A stretch of DNA of 64,000 nt from a bacterium (GCA_028275345.1 JAPWUV010000004.1:124001-188000), one strand, 5' to 3'; numbered from the stretch's first letter, positions 1 to 8,854 are shown. A program made the numbers and translations. Notes: generated by a model from the sequence alone, not told the origin.

Positions 1-1
1 G

Positions 2-307
2 CTCAAGCAGGAAAGCGAGAAACAGCAGATATCGCCCCAGTCGCAGCAGCAACAGCAGCAAGGGGGACAAGGGCAGCAGCAAGGCCAACAGCAAGAACAG
101 CAGGAGAGGCGTCAGGATCAGGAAGAGCAAAAGGCTCAGCAGGGAGAACAGAAGCAGCAGGAGGCGGGAGGCAAGCAGCTTCAGCAGGGACAGATGAGCA
201 AAGAGGAGGCGGAACGCCTCTTGAATGCATTGGATGAGGCTGAGAAAAAGCTTCTCAAGGATCAAAGGGTGCATGCCGGATCAATCCATCGCGCGAAGGA
301 TTGGTGA
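2..307 (+). CDS. batC: BatC-like protein, C-terminal fragment
   Basis: The reading frame is open from base 2 and ends at the TGA at 305-307, so only about 101 C-terminal residues are present. They are a long Gln/Glu/Lys-rich low-complexity stretch followed by a helical tail with MSKEEAERLLNALDEAEKK and a final Lys-Asp-Trp. That tail is typical of BatC, or of BatB-BatC fusions, which carry TPR repeats and act with the membrane VWA proteins BatA/BatB in the aerotolerance (Bat) complex. batD and batE follow on the same strand, which supports the call. The TPR part, if present, lies upstream of the window. The Gln-rich stretch alone would not be diagnostic. Confidence 0.75.
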   Translation, partial: LKQESEKQQISPQSQQQQQQGGQGQQQGQQQEQQERRQDQEEQKAQQGEQKQQEAGGKQLQQGQMSKEEAERLLNALDEAEKKLLKDQRVHAGSIHRAKDW

Positions 308-406
308 AGCGTCGGGGAGTTCCCGCCGGGAACTGTTCCCCGGCGCGGTGGCTCGGCGGAGGTCTTCGGCCCTCACAGGGGCCTTGGCTGTCGGGAGGTA
401 GGGTGG

Positions 407-2263
407 ATGGTAGGGCATCGCGCAACCACTCGCCGTGTCTTGTTCTTGCTCGTTTCCACTGCGATCTTGTCTGCGGCCATTGCTCGGGCGCAGTCGCAGG
501 GGCTCAGCGTAAGTGTACGGGCGATCCCGAATCCGGTGGGTTTGAACCAAACCTTCCGGCTGGAGATCATCCTGGCGGGTCCCGAGGCCCAGAACGTATC
601 GGACGTGCAGCTACCTGACCTCAGCGGGTTTGCCAGCTATGTGGGGTCGCAGGGGACTTCCCAAAGCATTGAGATCGTAGGGGGGCGGATGAGCGTTTCC
701 CGCTCGTTCAGCTACGTGTACGTTGCCACCAAGAGCGGGAGCTTCACGATCCCGGCCGTGGAGGTGCGGGTGGGCGACAAGACCTTCCGCTCGAATCCGG
801 TGACGCTGGAGGTCCTTTCGGCGCCGCCCCCGAGCCAGGCGCGTCCCAGTCCTGGTCCATCGGGCTCCGGCGAATCCTCCCGATTGGAGGATCAGATCTT
901 CCTGCGGGCGCGACCCAACAAGCAGCGGGCATACGTGGGCGAACCCATCGTCGTGACCTTCTCCCTGTACACCCGGCTGAACGTGACGGGGTACGCGATC
1001 ACAAAACTTCCCAGCGCCACCGGCTTCTGGGCCGAGGAGCTGGAACTTCCTCAGCCGGCTCCGACCTACGAGGAGACCATCAACGGCGTGCGCTACGTCG
1101 TGGCGGATATCAAGAAACTGGCGCTGTTCCCCACGGCGGCGGGCGAGCTGAAGATCGAGCCGATGGCGGTGGATTGCGAGGTGCGGGTGCGGCGCAGTTC
1201 TCGGCCGCGGGATTTCTTCGACGCTTTCTTCGAGGACCCCTTCTTCGGGAGCACAGTGCGGCAGACTCTGTTCTCGCCTGCGGTGACCGTCCGCGTGCTG
1301 CCGCTACCTGAGGAGGGGAAGCCGGAGGACTTCTCGGGCGCCGTGGGCCAATTTCAGATCGAAGCCAAAGTCGATAAAGATTCCGTCCGCACGAACGAGG
1401 CCATCACGCTTACGGTGAGGATCGCGGGGACCGGGAACCTCCGCGTCGTGGGGGAGCCGAAGTTCGAGCTTCCCGCCGATTTCGAGAGATACGAGCCCAA
1501 GGTCACGGAGCAGATCCAGCGTAGCGGAAACGCGGTGAGCGGAAGCAAGACCTTCGAGTACGTGCTAATTCCCAGGTTCCCCGGAGAGCAGCAAATCAAG
1601 CCCATCCGCTTCTCGTACTTCGATCCAGCCGCGGGCCAATATCGGTCCATTTCGACCCCGAGCTTCGTGATCCGTGTGAGCCGCGGGAAGGAAGAAGTGG
1701 CTCTTGGCCCTGGTCTTTCGAGATCGGAGGTTCGCTTATTGGGCCAGGACATCCGCTTCATTCGGACGGATGCGACGCAATGGCGCAGGATTGGCCGGCA
1801 TGTGCACAGTAGTCCCCTGTTTTACTTCGGGTTCGTGATGCCCCTTGTGGCGTTGGGAGTGGCGGTTGGGTACCGGCGGCAGCAGGACCGGCTTGCCGGG
1901 GATGTGGCCCTGGCTCGCTTCCGTCGGGCCCATCGCGGCGCCTGGCGGCGACTTCGGCGGGCCCGAGCCCTGCTGGCCGTGGAAAGCCAAAAGGATTTCT
2001 ACGCCGAGGTGGGGCGCGCGCTCAATGGCTTCCTGGCGGACAAGTTCAACCTGCCTTCGGCGGGGATCACCCGAGAGCAGGTGGAACAGCTTCTTCGGGA
2101 GCGGCAAGTCCCCGAAACGCTGTCGCGCGAGGTGTTGGACGTCCTCGACACTTGCGACTTTCAGCGATTCGCCCCGGCCGCCTCGGACACGGCGGAAATG
2201 CAGGAAGTCCTCCAGCGCACGGAGAAGGTGATCATCGAACTCGAAAAGACGTTACGAGGCTGA
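407..2263 (+). CDS. batD: BatD, membrane-anchored aerotolerance protein
   Basis: A 618-residue protein. It has a cleavable N-terminal signal (about residues 8-28, ending at a Gln-Ala-Gln type site), a long extracytoplasmic beta-rich region of BatD type (about 30-450), one membrane helix near residues 470-490, and a basic helical cytoplasmic tail. BatD proteins (oxygen tolerance family) work with the VWA proteins BatA/B and the TPR proteins BatC/E in the periplasm. The ATG at 407 follows a GGGAGG ribosome-binding site. The gene lies 99 bases after batC and seven bases before batE, consistent with one operon. Length and topology are normal for the family, and no defect is visible. Confidence 0.88.
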   Translation: MVGHRATTRRVLFLLVSTAILSAAIARAQSQGLSVSVRAIPNPVGLNQTFRLEIILAGPEAQNVSDVQLPDLSGFASYVGSQGTSQSIEIVGGRMSVSRSFSYVYVATKSGSFTIPAVEVRVGDKTFRSNPVTLEVLSAPPPSQARPSPGPSGSGESSRLEDQIFLRARPNKQRAYVGEPIVVTFSLYTRLNVTGYAITKLPSATGFWAEELELPQPAPTYEETINGVRYVVADIKKLALFPTAAGELKIEPMAVDCEVRVRRSSRPRDFFDAFFEDPFFGSTVRQTLFSPAVTVRVLPLPEEGKPEDFSGAVGQFQIEAKVDKDSVRTNEAITLTVRIAGTGNLRVVGEPKFELPADFERYEPKVTEQIQRSGNAVSGSKTFEYVLIPRFPGEQQIKPIRFSYFDPAAGQYRSISTPSFVIRVSRGKEEVALGPGLSRSEVRLLGQDIRFIRTDATQWRRIGRHVHSSPLFYFGFVMPLVALGVAVGYRRQQDRLAGDVALARFRRAHRGAWRRLRRARALLAVESQKDFYAEVGRALNGFLADKFNLPSAGITREQVEQLLRERQVPETLSREVLDVLDTCDFQRFAPAASDTAEMQEVLQRTEKVIIELEKTLRG

Positions 2264-2269
2264 CCCACG

Positions 2270-3106
2270 GTGATGGGAAAGACGAGACTCGTCATGGGAC
2301 GTTCCGTCGGTGGGCGGAAAAAGACCCCGAGCAGTTTGCTTCTCTCGTTGGGTATTTGGCCCCTTGTGGTTTTGGCCCTGTGGTTTCCGGTTGCGGGCTT
2401 TGGCCAGTCGGCTGAGGTACTGCGGCGGTTCCAGCTGGGCAACGACTTCTACCGTAATGGGCAGTACCGGGAAGCTGCCGAGCAGTACGAGGGAATACTC
2501 GCGCTCGGCTACGAAAGCCCGGAGCTTTACTACAACCTGGGCAATTGCTACTACCGTCTTCGCCAGATTGGCAAGTCCGTGCTCTACCTGGAGCGGGCCC
2601 GACGCCTGGCCCCGAACGATGAGGACATCGCGCACAACCTCGAGGTGGTCCGACTTCAGGTCGTCGACAAGATCCCCGAGATCCCCCGACTGTTCATCGA
2701 ACGTGCGCTGACCTCCTTCCGCGCCCTCCTCTCGGTGGACGGCTGGGCAATGGGTTTTCTGCTCCTGTACGTCGGGGCGATGGCCGCGATCATCCTGCGG
2801 ATCCTGTTCCGGAAGGCGGTGCTTCGCCTCTGGTCGGGAAGGTTTGCTGTGTTTTTCGGCGCGTTGGCCGTGGCGGCCGGGCTCTTCTGGGTGAGCTCGC
2901 TGCGTGCGAGCCGGGCCCTCTACGCGGTGATCATGGAGCCGAAGGTTGACGTGCGCAGCGCTCCGGAGGAAAACGCTACCGAGGTTTTCTCCCTGCACGA
3001 AGGGTCGAAGGTGAGGATTCGGAAGCAAGTGGGCGATTGGTGCGAGATCCGGCTTCCGGACGGAAAGGTCGGCTGGGTCAAGGAATCTGTCCTGGGCGTG
3101 ATCTGA
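2270..3106 (+). CDS. batE: BatE, TPR and SH3 domain protein
   Basis: A 278-residue protein. It has an N-terminal signal or anchor (about 20-42), two TPR-like repeats (about 45-115, with LGNDFYRNGQYREAAEQYE and LYYNLGNCYYRL), two membrane helices (about 157-178 and 187-207), and a C-terminal bacterial SH3 domain (about 215-278, ending in GWV). This order is the standard BatE architecture. It starts seven bases after the batD stop, so it is probably co-transcribed and perhaps translationally coupled. The role is scaffold in the Bat complex, whose molecular function is poorly known. A GC-rich hairpin about 90 bases downstream may end the operon. Confidence 0.87.
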   Translation: MMGKTRLVMGRSVGGRKKTPSSLLLSLGIWPLVVLALWFPVAGFGQSAEVLRRFQLGNDFYRNGQYREAAEQYEGILALGYESPELYYNLGNCYYRLRQIGKSVLYLERARRLAPNDEDIAHNLEVVRLQVVDKIPEIPRLFIERALTSFRALLSVDGWAMGFLLLYVGAMAAIILRILFRKAVLRLWSGRFAVFFGALAVAAGLFWVSSLRASRALYAVIMEPKVDVRSAPEENATEVFSLHEGSKVRIRKQVGDWCEIRLPDGKVGWVKESVLGVI

Positions 3107-3197
3107 TCCCCGGAGGTGGTCGGGAGGTCATGTCCCTCTTGCGAGGAAGTGGAAGGCCAATACGAGTTTGTCCGGGCAATGGGTAGTACGAGCTGAG

Positions 3198-3221
3198 ATC
3201 CCCGCCGGCCGCGGCGGGGAT
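3198..3221 (+). terminator. GC-rich hairpin after batE
   Basis: A perfect nine-base inverted repeat (ATCCCCGCC and GGCGGGGAT) encloses six bases and is followed only by TTTGCG. The stem is strong, but the T-run is short, so termination is probable rather than certain. It separates the bat genes from the tonB-like gene. Confidence 0.55.
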
Positions 3222-3271
3222 TTGCGTTGAGAGGCAACTTCCGCTTTGAGGGGCCCGTATTCTGGCAGGGA

Positions 3272-3895
3272 ATGACGGGTGAAGGGCACGTGCGGCGCAG
3301 AGATCCCTTACACTGGGGCTATCGGCTGCGACTCGAGCGTTCCTTGGCATTGACCTTGGCGGCGGCGATCGCCCTGTTCGTGGCTTTCAAGCGGATGGAG
3401 AAGGGGCAACCGCCACCGATGCCGAAGGTGGCCCTGCGCATCGAGGTGGAGGAAGTCCCCATCACGCGGCAGGTTGGGGGGAGCCGGCTGCAGCCGCCGC
3501 GTCGGCCGGCGGTGCCCGTGGAGGCGGAGTCGGAACCCTTGCCGACGGACGAAGTGATCGGCTCCGGGCTTTCTTCCGGCTCGATGCCCGGGGCTCCCGG
3601 TGAGGGGAGCGGTGAAGGAGGAGCCATCTTCTACCTCCCGCGCGCGGTGAGGGAGGCCATCCCTGAGTTCCCGGCGAAGCTTCGCGGGAAGGTGCGGGGG
3701 ACGGTGGAGCTAATGCTGCGCATCGGTCCCTCCGGCGAGGTGGAAGAGGTGCTCGTCGTCAGCAATACGACCGGCAGCGCGGAGCTGGAACGGGCCGCGG
3801 TGGAGGCTGCGCGGCACTGCTTGTTCGTTCCGCCCCGCGACAGCCGGGGACAAGCCGTCTCGGTATGGATGCGGAAGACGTACACCTTCGAATGA
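3272..3895 (+). CDS. TonB-family energy transducer
   Basis: A 207-residue protein. A short basic N-terminus leads to one membrane helix (about residues 25-45). A proline-rich periplasmic linker follows, then a Gly/Ser-rich segment and a C-terminal TonB_C domain (about 120-207, with GEVEEVLVVSNTTGSAELERAA). TonB proteins pass the energy of the proton gradient to outer-membrane receptors. No exbB/exbD gene is seen nearby. The ATG at 3272 is chosen, although the Shine-Dalgarno-like GCAGGG is close. GTG at 3290 is an in-frame alternative, and the frame also stays open upstream to a TTG at 3227. The linker is short for a classical TonB, so it may be a specialised paralogue. Confidence 0.75.
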   Translation: MTGEGHVRRRDPLHWGYRLRLERSLALTLAAAIALFVAFKRMEKGQPPPMPKVALRIEVEEVPITRQVGGSRLQPPRRPAVPVEAESEPLPTDEVIGSGLSSGSMPGAPGEGSGEGGAIFYLPRAVREAIPEFPAKLRGKVRGTVELMLRIGPSGEVEEVLVVSNTTGSAELERAAVEAARHCLFVPPRDSRGQAVSVWMRKTYTFE

Positions 3896-3994
3896 GTCGG
3901 GGATGGTGGACAATTCGAGACGCAGGCGGGACGGGGGCACAGATGTTGCCCATTTTCCGACGGAGGAACCAGCCCTGCGGCGGCTCGTTAAACA

Positions 3995-4013
3995 AGTGCG
4001 AAGTTCTCGCACT
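3995..4013 (+). promoter_or_regulatory. Perfect 7-bp inverted repeat in leader
   Basis: AGTGCGA and TCGCACT flank five bases, 38 bases before the ATG of the Tyr/Trp-rich lipoprotein gene. There is no T-run, so this is not an obvious terminator. It could be an mRNA leader hairpin or a protein-binding site; function unknown. Confidence 0.3.
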
Positions 4014-4051
4014 CAGGTGATGTGAAACGAGGGTCACCGGAGGCGGCAGCC

Positions 4052-5170
4052 ATGAAGACGAGAGAGAAGGTTGCCCTGCTCAGCCTGATGGTCCTCCTGA
4101 TCTTCCTCGCGGGCTGTTACACCCAGGTGGGCCGGCCCAAGGTGAAGACGGAGGGCGACGTGGCTGAGGAATACTACGTGGAGGAACGGGAGGAAGCCGG
4201 ACGTCCCGACACCGTGGTGTATCATCGGCACGACGTCTACTTCCACCCGCCCATGTACTATCGCCCCCTGTGGATTGATTACTGGTGGTGGGATGCGTGG
4301 TCTTGGTACTACGACCCGTACTGGTATTGGCGGCGCGGCTTCGTCCCCGGCTATTACGTGGGGATTTATTTCGGATGGGGTGATCCCTGGTGGCCCTACT
4401 GGAGCTATCCGTACTGGGGTCCCGAGGTCTTCTACTGGCGGCCCGCCGGCTTTTACGGAGGCTGGGCGTATTACCAGAGCTACTGGTGGTGGGGATACAC
4501 TTCCGTGGAGCCTGCGAAACGCAGACCCTTTGTGAGGAGACACCTTCCGCCTCCTGGCCTCACGGGGATCGCGGTAGGGGCCGGATCGACTTCATCGCCC
4601 GGAAGCACGCTCGAGCGCCGGACTGTTGAGCGCAGAACCAGCACGATCCACGAGAGCCCGGCCACCATCGCCAGGGACAGGAGCTCGACAACCCCATCGA
4701 CCGAAAGCTTGAGGCGTGTGCCCCGGCCCGAGTCTTCGCCTCAGACTGGCGAGAGCCGGGAGAGCCGGCAGCGGCAGGAATCCGAGGTACGGCGGGTTCC
4801 ATCGCCCGAGCGCCGAGCCCCGAGCGAGGGACGGGAGATTCGAAGGGAGAAAAGCTCGGACTCCGAACGACGCAGCCCGTCTGGGGGAGACACTCCCCGC
4901 GTGAGCAGGCCCTCTGCGCCTCCGCAGATGGAGCCAGCACCGCCGCCCAAGAGGTCGTCGGGAAGCGAGGGTAGTGCGCGCAGGACCCGGTCCGAGTACT
5001 CCCCGAGCATCGAGCGGCGCAGCGCTCCTTCTGTGCCCGTTCCCAGTGTGCCCAGCGAAGCTCGCCGGGAAGGCTACGGTCGGCTGGCGGTTCCCCATCC
5101 GACTCCTCCGCCGAGCTCGGGCGGTGGCGGTTCGTCGAACGACAGACCTTCGCGACGCCGCAGCTCATGA
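4052..5170 (+). CDS. Tyr/Trp-rich lipoprotein with Ser/Arg/Pro tail
   Basis: A 372-residue protein that I do not recognise as a named family. It has a lipoprotein signal (LAGC, Cys22), so it should be lipid-anchored in the envelope. Residues about 60-155 are extraordinarily rich in Tyr and Trp with scattered Gly and Pro (for example WIDYWWWDAWSWYYDPYWYW). Residues about 160-372 are a charged low-complexity tail of Ser, Arg, Pro and Glu. The start at 4052 follows GGAGGCGG. The open frame extends to a GTG at 4022, but the signal sequence begins at this ATG. The gene ends four bases beyond a possible upstream ATG of the next ORF. A surface or envelope-spanning structural role is a guess only. 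Confidence 0.7.
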   Translation: MKTREKVALLSLMVLLIFLAGCYTQVGRPKVKTEGDVAEEYYVEEREEAGRPDTVVYHRHDVYFHPPMYYRPLWIDYWWWDAWSWYYDPYWYWRRGFVPGYYVGIYFGWGDPWWPYWSYPYWGPEVFYWRPAGFYGGWAYYQSYWWWGYTSVEPAKRRPFVRRHLPPPGLTGIAVGAGSTSSPGSTLERRTVERRTSTIHESPATIARDRSSTTPSTESLRRVPRPESSPQTGESRESRQRQESEVRRVPSPERRAPSEGREIRREKSSDSERRSPSGGDTPRVSRPSAPPQMEPAPPPKRSSGSEGSARRTRSEYSPSIERRSAPSVPVPSVPSEARREGYGRLAVPHPTPPPSSGGGGSSNDRPSRRRSS

Positions 5171-5226
5171 ATGTGCGTACTTTCGAAAACCGAAGACCCG
5201 GGGCCGAGATCCGAGGAGAAAAAGCC

Positions 5227-6552
5227 ATGTGGAGCCGGCAGCGGCTGATGGACCGTGCGTTCAAGCTCACGCTGTTGGGGGCCGCCCTCACACTTTGGGT
5301 CCAGATGGGTCGTGCCCAAAGCGGGATTGAAGAACCGATCAACATCATCGGGCAGCCTGTGGGCATCGGGGCGAGGGCGTTGGGAATGGGCGGAGCCTAC
5401 GTGGCGGCCGCAGATGACTACACCGCCGTATACTGGAATCCGGCGGGGCTGGCGCTGATCCGGAAGATGGAGGTGAACTTGGCTCTCAGCCACACGCGGC
5501 ACCGCGACGAGGCTTCGGCCGCCGGAATCACGGTCGAGGATCGGATGAGTCAGACGCGGCTGAACGCTGCGGGACTGGTGGTGCCCGTGCCTACCTACCG
5601 CGGCAGTCTGGTGTTCGCATTCGGCTATCATCGACCCAAGACATTCGACAATTCGTTCAGCTTCAAGTGGTTCAATCCCACGCCCAACGATCGCGTCACG
5701 CAGCATTGGAACGAGTTCGAGGAGGGATACCTGGACGTCTGGTCTGTAGGCGGTGCGATCGACCTCAGCCCCAACCTCTCCGTGGGCGGGGCCTTGAATG
5801 TCTGGGGCGGGAAGAACGATTATCAATGGGCGCTTCGCGAATTCGATACGGAGAATCTCTACACCTTCCGGCAGGGGATCGACGAAGACAACATCACTAC
5901 CTCCGTGAAGGCGTCGGAGCTTAAGGCGGGCGCGCTCTTTCGGCTCGGCGACCTGATCCGCCTGGGGGCGACGGTGACGCTCCCGCGCACATACACGTTT
6001 TCCGAAGACTGGAGCACGAGCTCGAAGACCGATTTCGACGATGGCTCCTCGGACCTTCAGGGCAACAGCGGAAGCTATGAGTACAAGCTGAATTTCCCCT
6101 TCGTGTTCAGCGCAGGCGCTTGCTTGCGGCTTCTCAACCTGACGGCCTCCGGCGAGCTCGAGTTCACCGACTGGAGCCAGGTCAAGTATTCCTCCGATCC
6201 GCCCGTCGCCGAGTACACGCGGACGGAGGCCAATCTGTTCATTCACGAGAATTACCGGGCCACGACCAGCGCGAAGGTCGGCGCCGAGTTCACGCTCCCC
6301 GCGACGGGCATCCAGCTGCGCGGCGGGTTGGCGCTTGTGCCTTCCCCTCTGCGGAACGTGAGCTCCGAGTACGATCGCAAGTACTTCTCGCTGGGCTTGG
6401 GTGTTCTACTCGATAAGCAACTGAAGCTTGATCTTTCGTGGACGCGGGGCATGTGGACTCAGACCACGCCGAGGTTGACCGAGGATGTGGTCGACCTGAG
6501 CGAGAAGGTCCATCGGGATCTGTTCCTAGCAACGGTAGCCTTTCGGTTTTGA
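5227..6552 (+). CDS. PorV/FadL-like outer-membrane beta-barrel
   Basis: A 441-residue protein with a Sec signal peptide (about 1-31, ending Gly-Arg-Ala-Gln). It then has the motif set of the UPF0164/PorV and OmpP1/FadL-like outer-membrane family: GARALGMGGAYVAAADDY followed by VYWNPAGLA. The rest is alternating aromatic and polar beta strands ending in a C-terminal Phe (AFRF), which is a typical outer-membrane insertion signal. The ATG at 5227 has GAGGAG seven bases upstream. An in-frame ATG at 5167 overlaps the previous stop but would put a hydrophilic stretch before the signal. Possible roles are hydrophobic-substrate transport or a secretion-associated shuttle; the sequence does not decide. 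Confidence 0.8.
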   Translation: MWSRQRLMDRAFKLTLLGAALTLWVQMGRAQSGIEEPINIIGQPVGIGARALGMGGAYVAAADDYTAVYWNPAGLALIRKMEVNLALSHTRHRDEASAAGITVEDRMSQTRLNAAGLVVPVPTYRGSLVFAFGYHRPKTFDNSFSFKWFNPTPNDRVTQHWNEFEEGYLDVWSVGGAIDLSPNLSVGGALNVWGGKNDYQWALREFDTENLYTFRQGIDEDNITTSVKASELKAGALFRLGDLIRLGATVTLPRTYTFSEDWSTSSKTDFDDGSSDLQGNSGSYEYKLNFPFVFSAGACLRLLNLTASGELEFTDWSQVKYSSDPPVAEYTRTEANLFIHENYRATTSAKVGAEFTLPATGIQLRGGLALVPSPLRNVSSEYDRKYFSLGLGVLLDKQLKLDLSWTRGMWTQTTPRLTEDVVDLSEKVHRDLFLATVAFRF

Positions 6553-6569
6553 TTCGAAGGCGGAGGGCA

Positions 6570-7406
6570 ATGAGAACGTGGCGGCGCGGCGAGAGCTTCC
6601 TCCTGAGAGCGATGGGAGGGGCGATCGCCGCTTCTTTTGTGATCCTGTGGGGTTGTGCGACGGGTCGGGTCCAGCCACCGGCTCTCATCGGCCGGGGTGA
6701 GCTGGATTACCCCCTCCAGGCCAAATTGGCTCAGATCCAAGGCGATGTGATTCTGGCACTGGACATCGATGAGCAGGGCAGAGTCGAACACGCTGCGATT
6801 GCCAAGTCCTCCGGTTTCCCAGTGCTGGACGATGCCGCGTTGCGCTATGCCCAGTCGCTTCGGTTCCGCCCTGCGCGGGTCGGTCGCCGTGCCGTGCGGG
6901 CGCACACCGAACTCCTGCTCAAGTTCCGCCTCAGCCAGGAGAAGTTCGATCCGGATAGGTGGGTGGACGAAGTGCTGGGCTTGCAGTCCGACTTGCGGAA
7001 GGCGTCCGGCGAGCGTAAGCGCGAGGTGCTCGAAAGACTGTTGGAAGCCTACGTAGCTTTCGCTCGCTACGCTCAGAGTCAACGGAATCCGTCCCTCAGC
7101 CAAAAGGCCAGCGCCGTGGTTTCGCCTTCCGTTCGGGAGCGCTGGCGCTCTTTTTGGGGGGTTCACCCAGCCGGATTCACCGTGCTGGATGATTATCTGG
7201 AACGTTGTGACGACGCCCCTGACCTTCGGTCGCTGGCGGAGGACCAGCTGTTCGATGCGCTGCTGGAGGCCCAGCGGCAGCTTCGCTTGGATTCGCTGAC
7301 GAGGGCTGGGGACCGCCGCCAGCGAGAGCAGATGATCGCGGCCATTCAATCCTACCTCGACACCCGTTTCCCTTCCTTGCATCACCAATTGGATCCGGTG
7401 AAGTAG
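6570..7406 (+). CDS. Lipoprotein with TonB_C-like domain
   Basis: A 278-residue protein with a basic N-terminus, a hydrophobic segment and a lipobox-like LWGC (Cys29). This is followed directly by a TonB_C-type domain (about 40-125, with DIDEQGRVEHAAIAKSSGFP and FRPARVGRRAV). A helical C-terminal region (about 130-278) does not look like TonB. The ATG at 6570 follows GGAGGG and lies 18 bases after the porin-like gene, so the two are probably co-transcribed. Classical TonB puts this domain at the extreme C-terminus behind a long linker. Here it sits near a lipid anchor with a helical extension, so energy transduction is doubtful. A periplasmic binding or assembly role is possible. Confidence 0.62.
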   Translation: MRTWRRGESFLLRAMGGAIAASFVILWGCATGRVQPPALIGRGELDYPLQAKLAQIQGDVILALDIDEQGRVEHAAIAKSSGFPVLDDAALRYAQSLRFRPARVGRRAVRAHTELLLKFRLSQEKFDPDRWVDEVLGLQSDLRKASGERKREVLERLLEAYVAFARYAQSQRNPSLSQKASAVVSPSVRERWRSFWGVHPAGFTVLDDYLERCDDAPDLRSLAEDQLFDALLEAQRQLRLDSLTRAGDRRQREQMIAAIQSYLDTRFPSLHHQLDPVK

Positions 7407-7699
7407 GGGAAGTCGGCCGGATATCGGCCGTTCCTAGCCACGGAGCCCCGGCGGACCCGTGAAGAGAGGGACTGGGACCCCGAGGTTCGGAACGCCGCAC
7501 TTCCGAAGGTTGCCACAGGCCTGTCACACGGTACCCCGAGGTGCGTACTGCGTCTGGCCAGGCTTCCTGCGCTATCCCGACAAGCTGGGTTTGCTGGAAT
7601 AGTCACGGCATCCCGGTTGTTCCAAGAAGTGCGGGGCGAGGCTCGCGGACATACCGGAGCCGGGGGGAAGCCGGGCATCGCAGAGATCGGAGGGAACGC
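7407..7699 (+). other. Intergenic stretch before bcp
   Basis: About 290 bases with no convincing gene, RNA or terminator. Several ORFs run through it, but none has a plausible start or protein-like composition. Confidence 0.5.
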
Positions 7700-8326
7700 A
7701 TGCGCTTCAGACATTGGACCGGAGCGAGGAAGAGACAAGACGCAGGGCTCGGGTGGAGGCGGCTGTGGGGAGCCCTGTTGGCCCCGAGCTTGCTGGGTTT
7801 CTTGTGGATGGGCAGAGCTCCGGCTCAGAACCAAAACCAAGAATCAGGGAGGCTAGGGATGTATCTCCAGGTTGGTCAACAGGCGCCGGATTTCGAGCTC
7901 CCCGACAGTGAGGGGCGGATTCACCGACTTTCGGACTACCGCGGCAAGAAGGTGGCGGTCTATTTCTACCCGAAGGACGAAACACCCGGATGCACCAAGG
8001 AAGCCTGCAGCTTCCGCGATGCTCACAGTGTCTTTGCGCAACATGGGATCGCTGTGATTGGCATCAGCCCGGACCCCGTGTCCTCTCACAAGAAATTCGC
8101 GGAAAAGTACGGCTTGCCCTTTCCTCTGCTGTCCGACCCTGAACACAAGGTACTGGATGCGTACGGCGTCTGGCAGGAGAAGGTGACTTACGGGAAGCGC
8201 CACTTCGGCGTCGCCCGGACCACGTACATCATCGACGAGCAGGGCAAAGTGCTCCGCGTGTTCCCCAATGTGAAGCCTGAGGGCCACGCGGAAGAGGTGC
8301 TCTCCGCGCTCGGGATCAACGAGTAG
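7700..8326 (+). CDS. bcp: Bcp/PrxQ-type peroxiredoxin with N-terminal signal
   Basis: A 208-residue protein. From about residue 54 it is a standard Bcp/PrxQ peroxiredoxin: the thioredoxin-fold motif YFYPKDETPGCTKEACSF has peroxidatic Cys and resolving Cys five residues apart. Such enzymes reduce H2O2 and organic peroxides with thioredoxin-type donors. Unusually, the ATG at 7700 (after GGAGGG) adds a basic segment and hydrophobic stretch ending in Ala-Pro-Ala-Gln, which looks like an export signal. A second in-frame ATG at 7859 has AGGGAGG at ideal spacing and would give a cytosolic enzyme of normal length. Two isoforms are possible. Confidence 0.88.
   Translation: MRFRHWTGARKRQDAGLGWRRLWGALLAPSLLGFLWMGRAPAQNQNQESGRLGMYLQVGQQAPDFELPDSEGRIHRLSDYRGKKVAVYFYPKDETPGCTKEACSFRDAHSVFAQHGIAVIGISPDPVSSHKKFAEKYGLPFPLLSDPEHKVLDAYGVWQEKVTYGKRHFGVARTTYIIDEQGKVLRVFPNVKPEGHAEEVLSALGINE
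7846..7861 (+). promoter_or_regulatory. Internal ribosome-binding site and start in bcp
   Basis: AGGGAGG at 7846-7852 precedes an in-frame ATG at 7859-7861 by six bases, exactly where the conserved peroxiredoxin domain begins. It may give a second, signal-less product. Confidence 0.45.
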
Positions 8327-8334
8327 CTGACCCC

Positions 8335-8354
8335 GGTCGGGCAACATCCCGACC
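8335..8354 (+). terminator. Hairpin after bcp
   Basis: GGTCGGG and CCCGACC pair around a six-base loop nine bases after the bcp stop. No T-run follows, so termination is uncertain. Confidence 0.4.
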
Positions 8355-8854
8355 CCGTTGTGCGCATGGAGCCGCCCGCGTGGAAAGGGGGTCGACGGGA
8401 GATGTCGGCTGTCGCTCCTCGGGGGCGTACCTCGCGGTGAGTTCCCTCGAGCGCTCAGGGCAATCGGAGCGGACGCTCGAGGGGGTGATCCCATTAGCGT
8501 CTTTCTGCGGCGCGAAGGGTGGGTTCGTTTGGATGCCCGGGGGAAAAGTCTTCCTGCCTGGGCGTCGTTGGCCCCGGGAGATGCCTCGGTCTGTGCCACA
8601 CTGAGGTCGCCACAGAGCGATCCAACTTTTCCACCTTCATGTCCAAAATTGGAAGCAGCTGGCCTGGAAATTGCCAACCGGTTAGATGCGGCCGGCGATT
8701 TTGTGCCGGTGCGGCCGGTTTTCCGCCACTCTTGCCCAGATTTCTGGCAGGATAAGCTGGGGGACGTCCAAAGCGGGGGCATTCCCGGTGGGGTAATGGT
8801 TTTGGATGGCATTGGGACGGTCCGGCTCGGAAGAACCAACCGGGAGGCTCCAGC
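8355..8854 (+). other. Intergenic stretch before sensor kinase
   Basis: About 500 bases without a supported gene. An open frame at 8358-8912 lacks a ribosome-binding site and recognisable domains and overlaps the kinase start. Short GC-rich repeats occur near 8690-8730, but no known riboswitch signature was seen. Confidence 0.45.

Noticed and set aside
1-240. CAG/CAA-rich repeat at the window start as a tandem DNA repeat
   Set aside because: It is the Gln-rich linker of the BatC-like protein; codons vary and the frame is intact.
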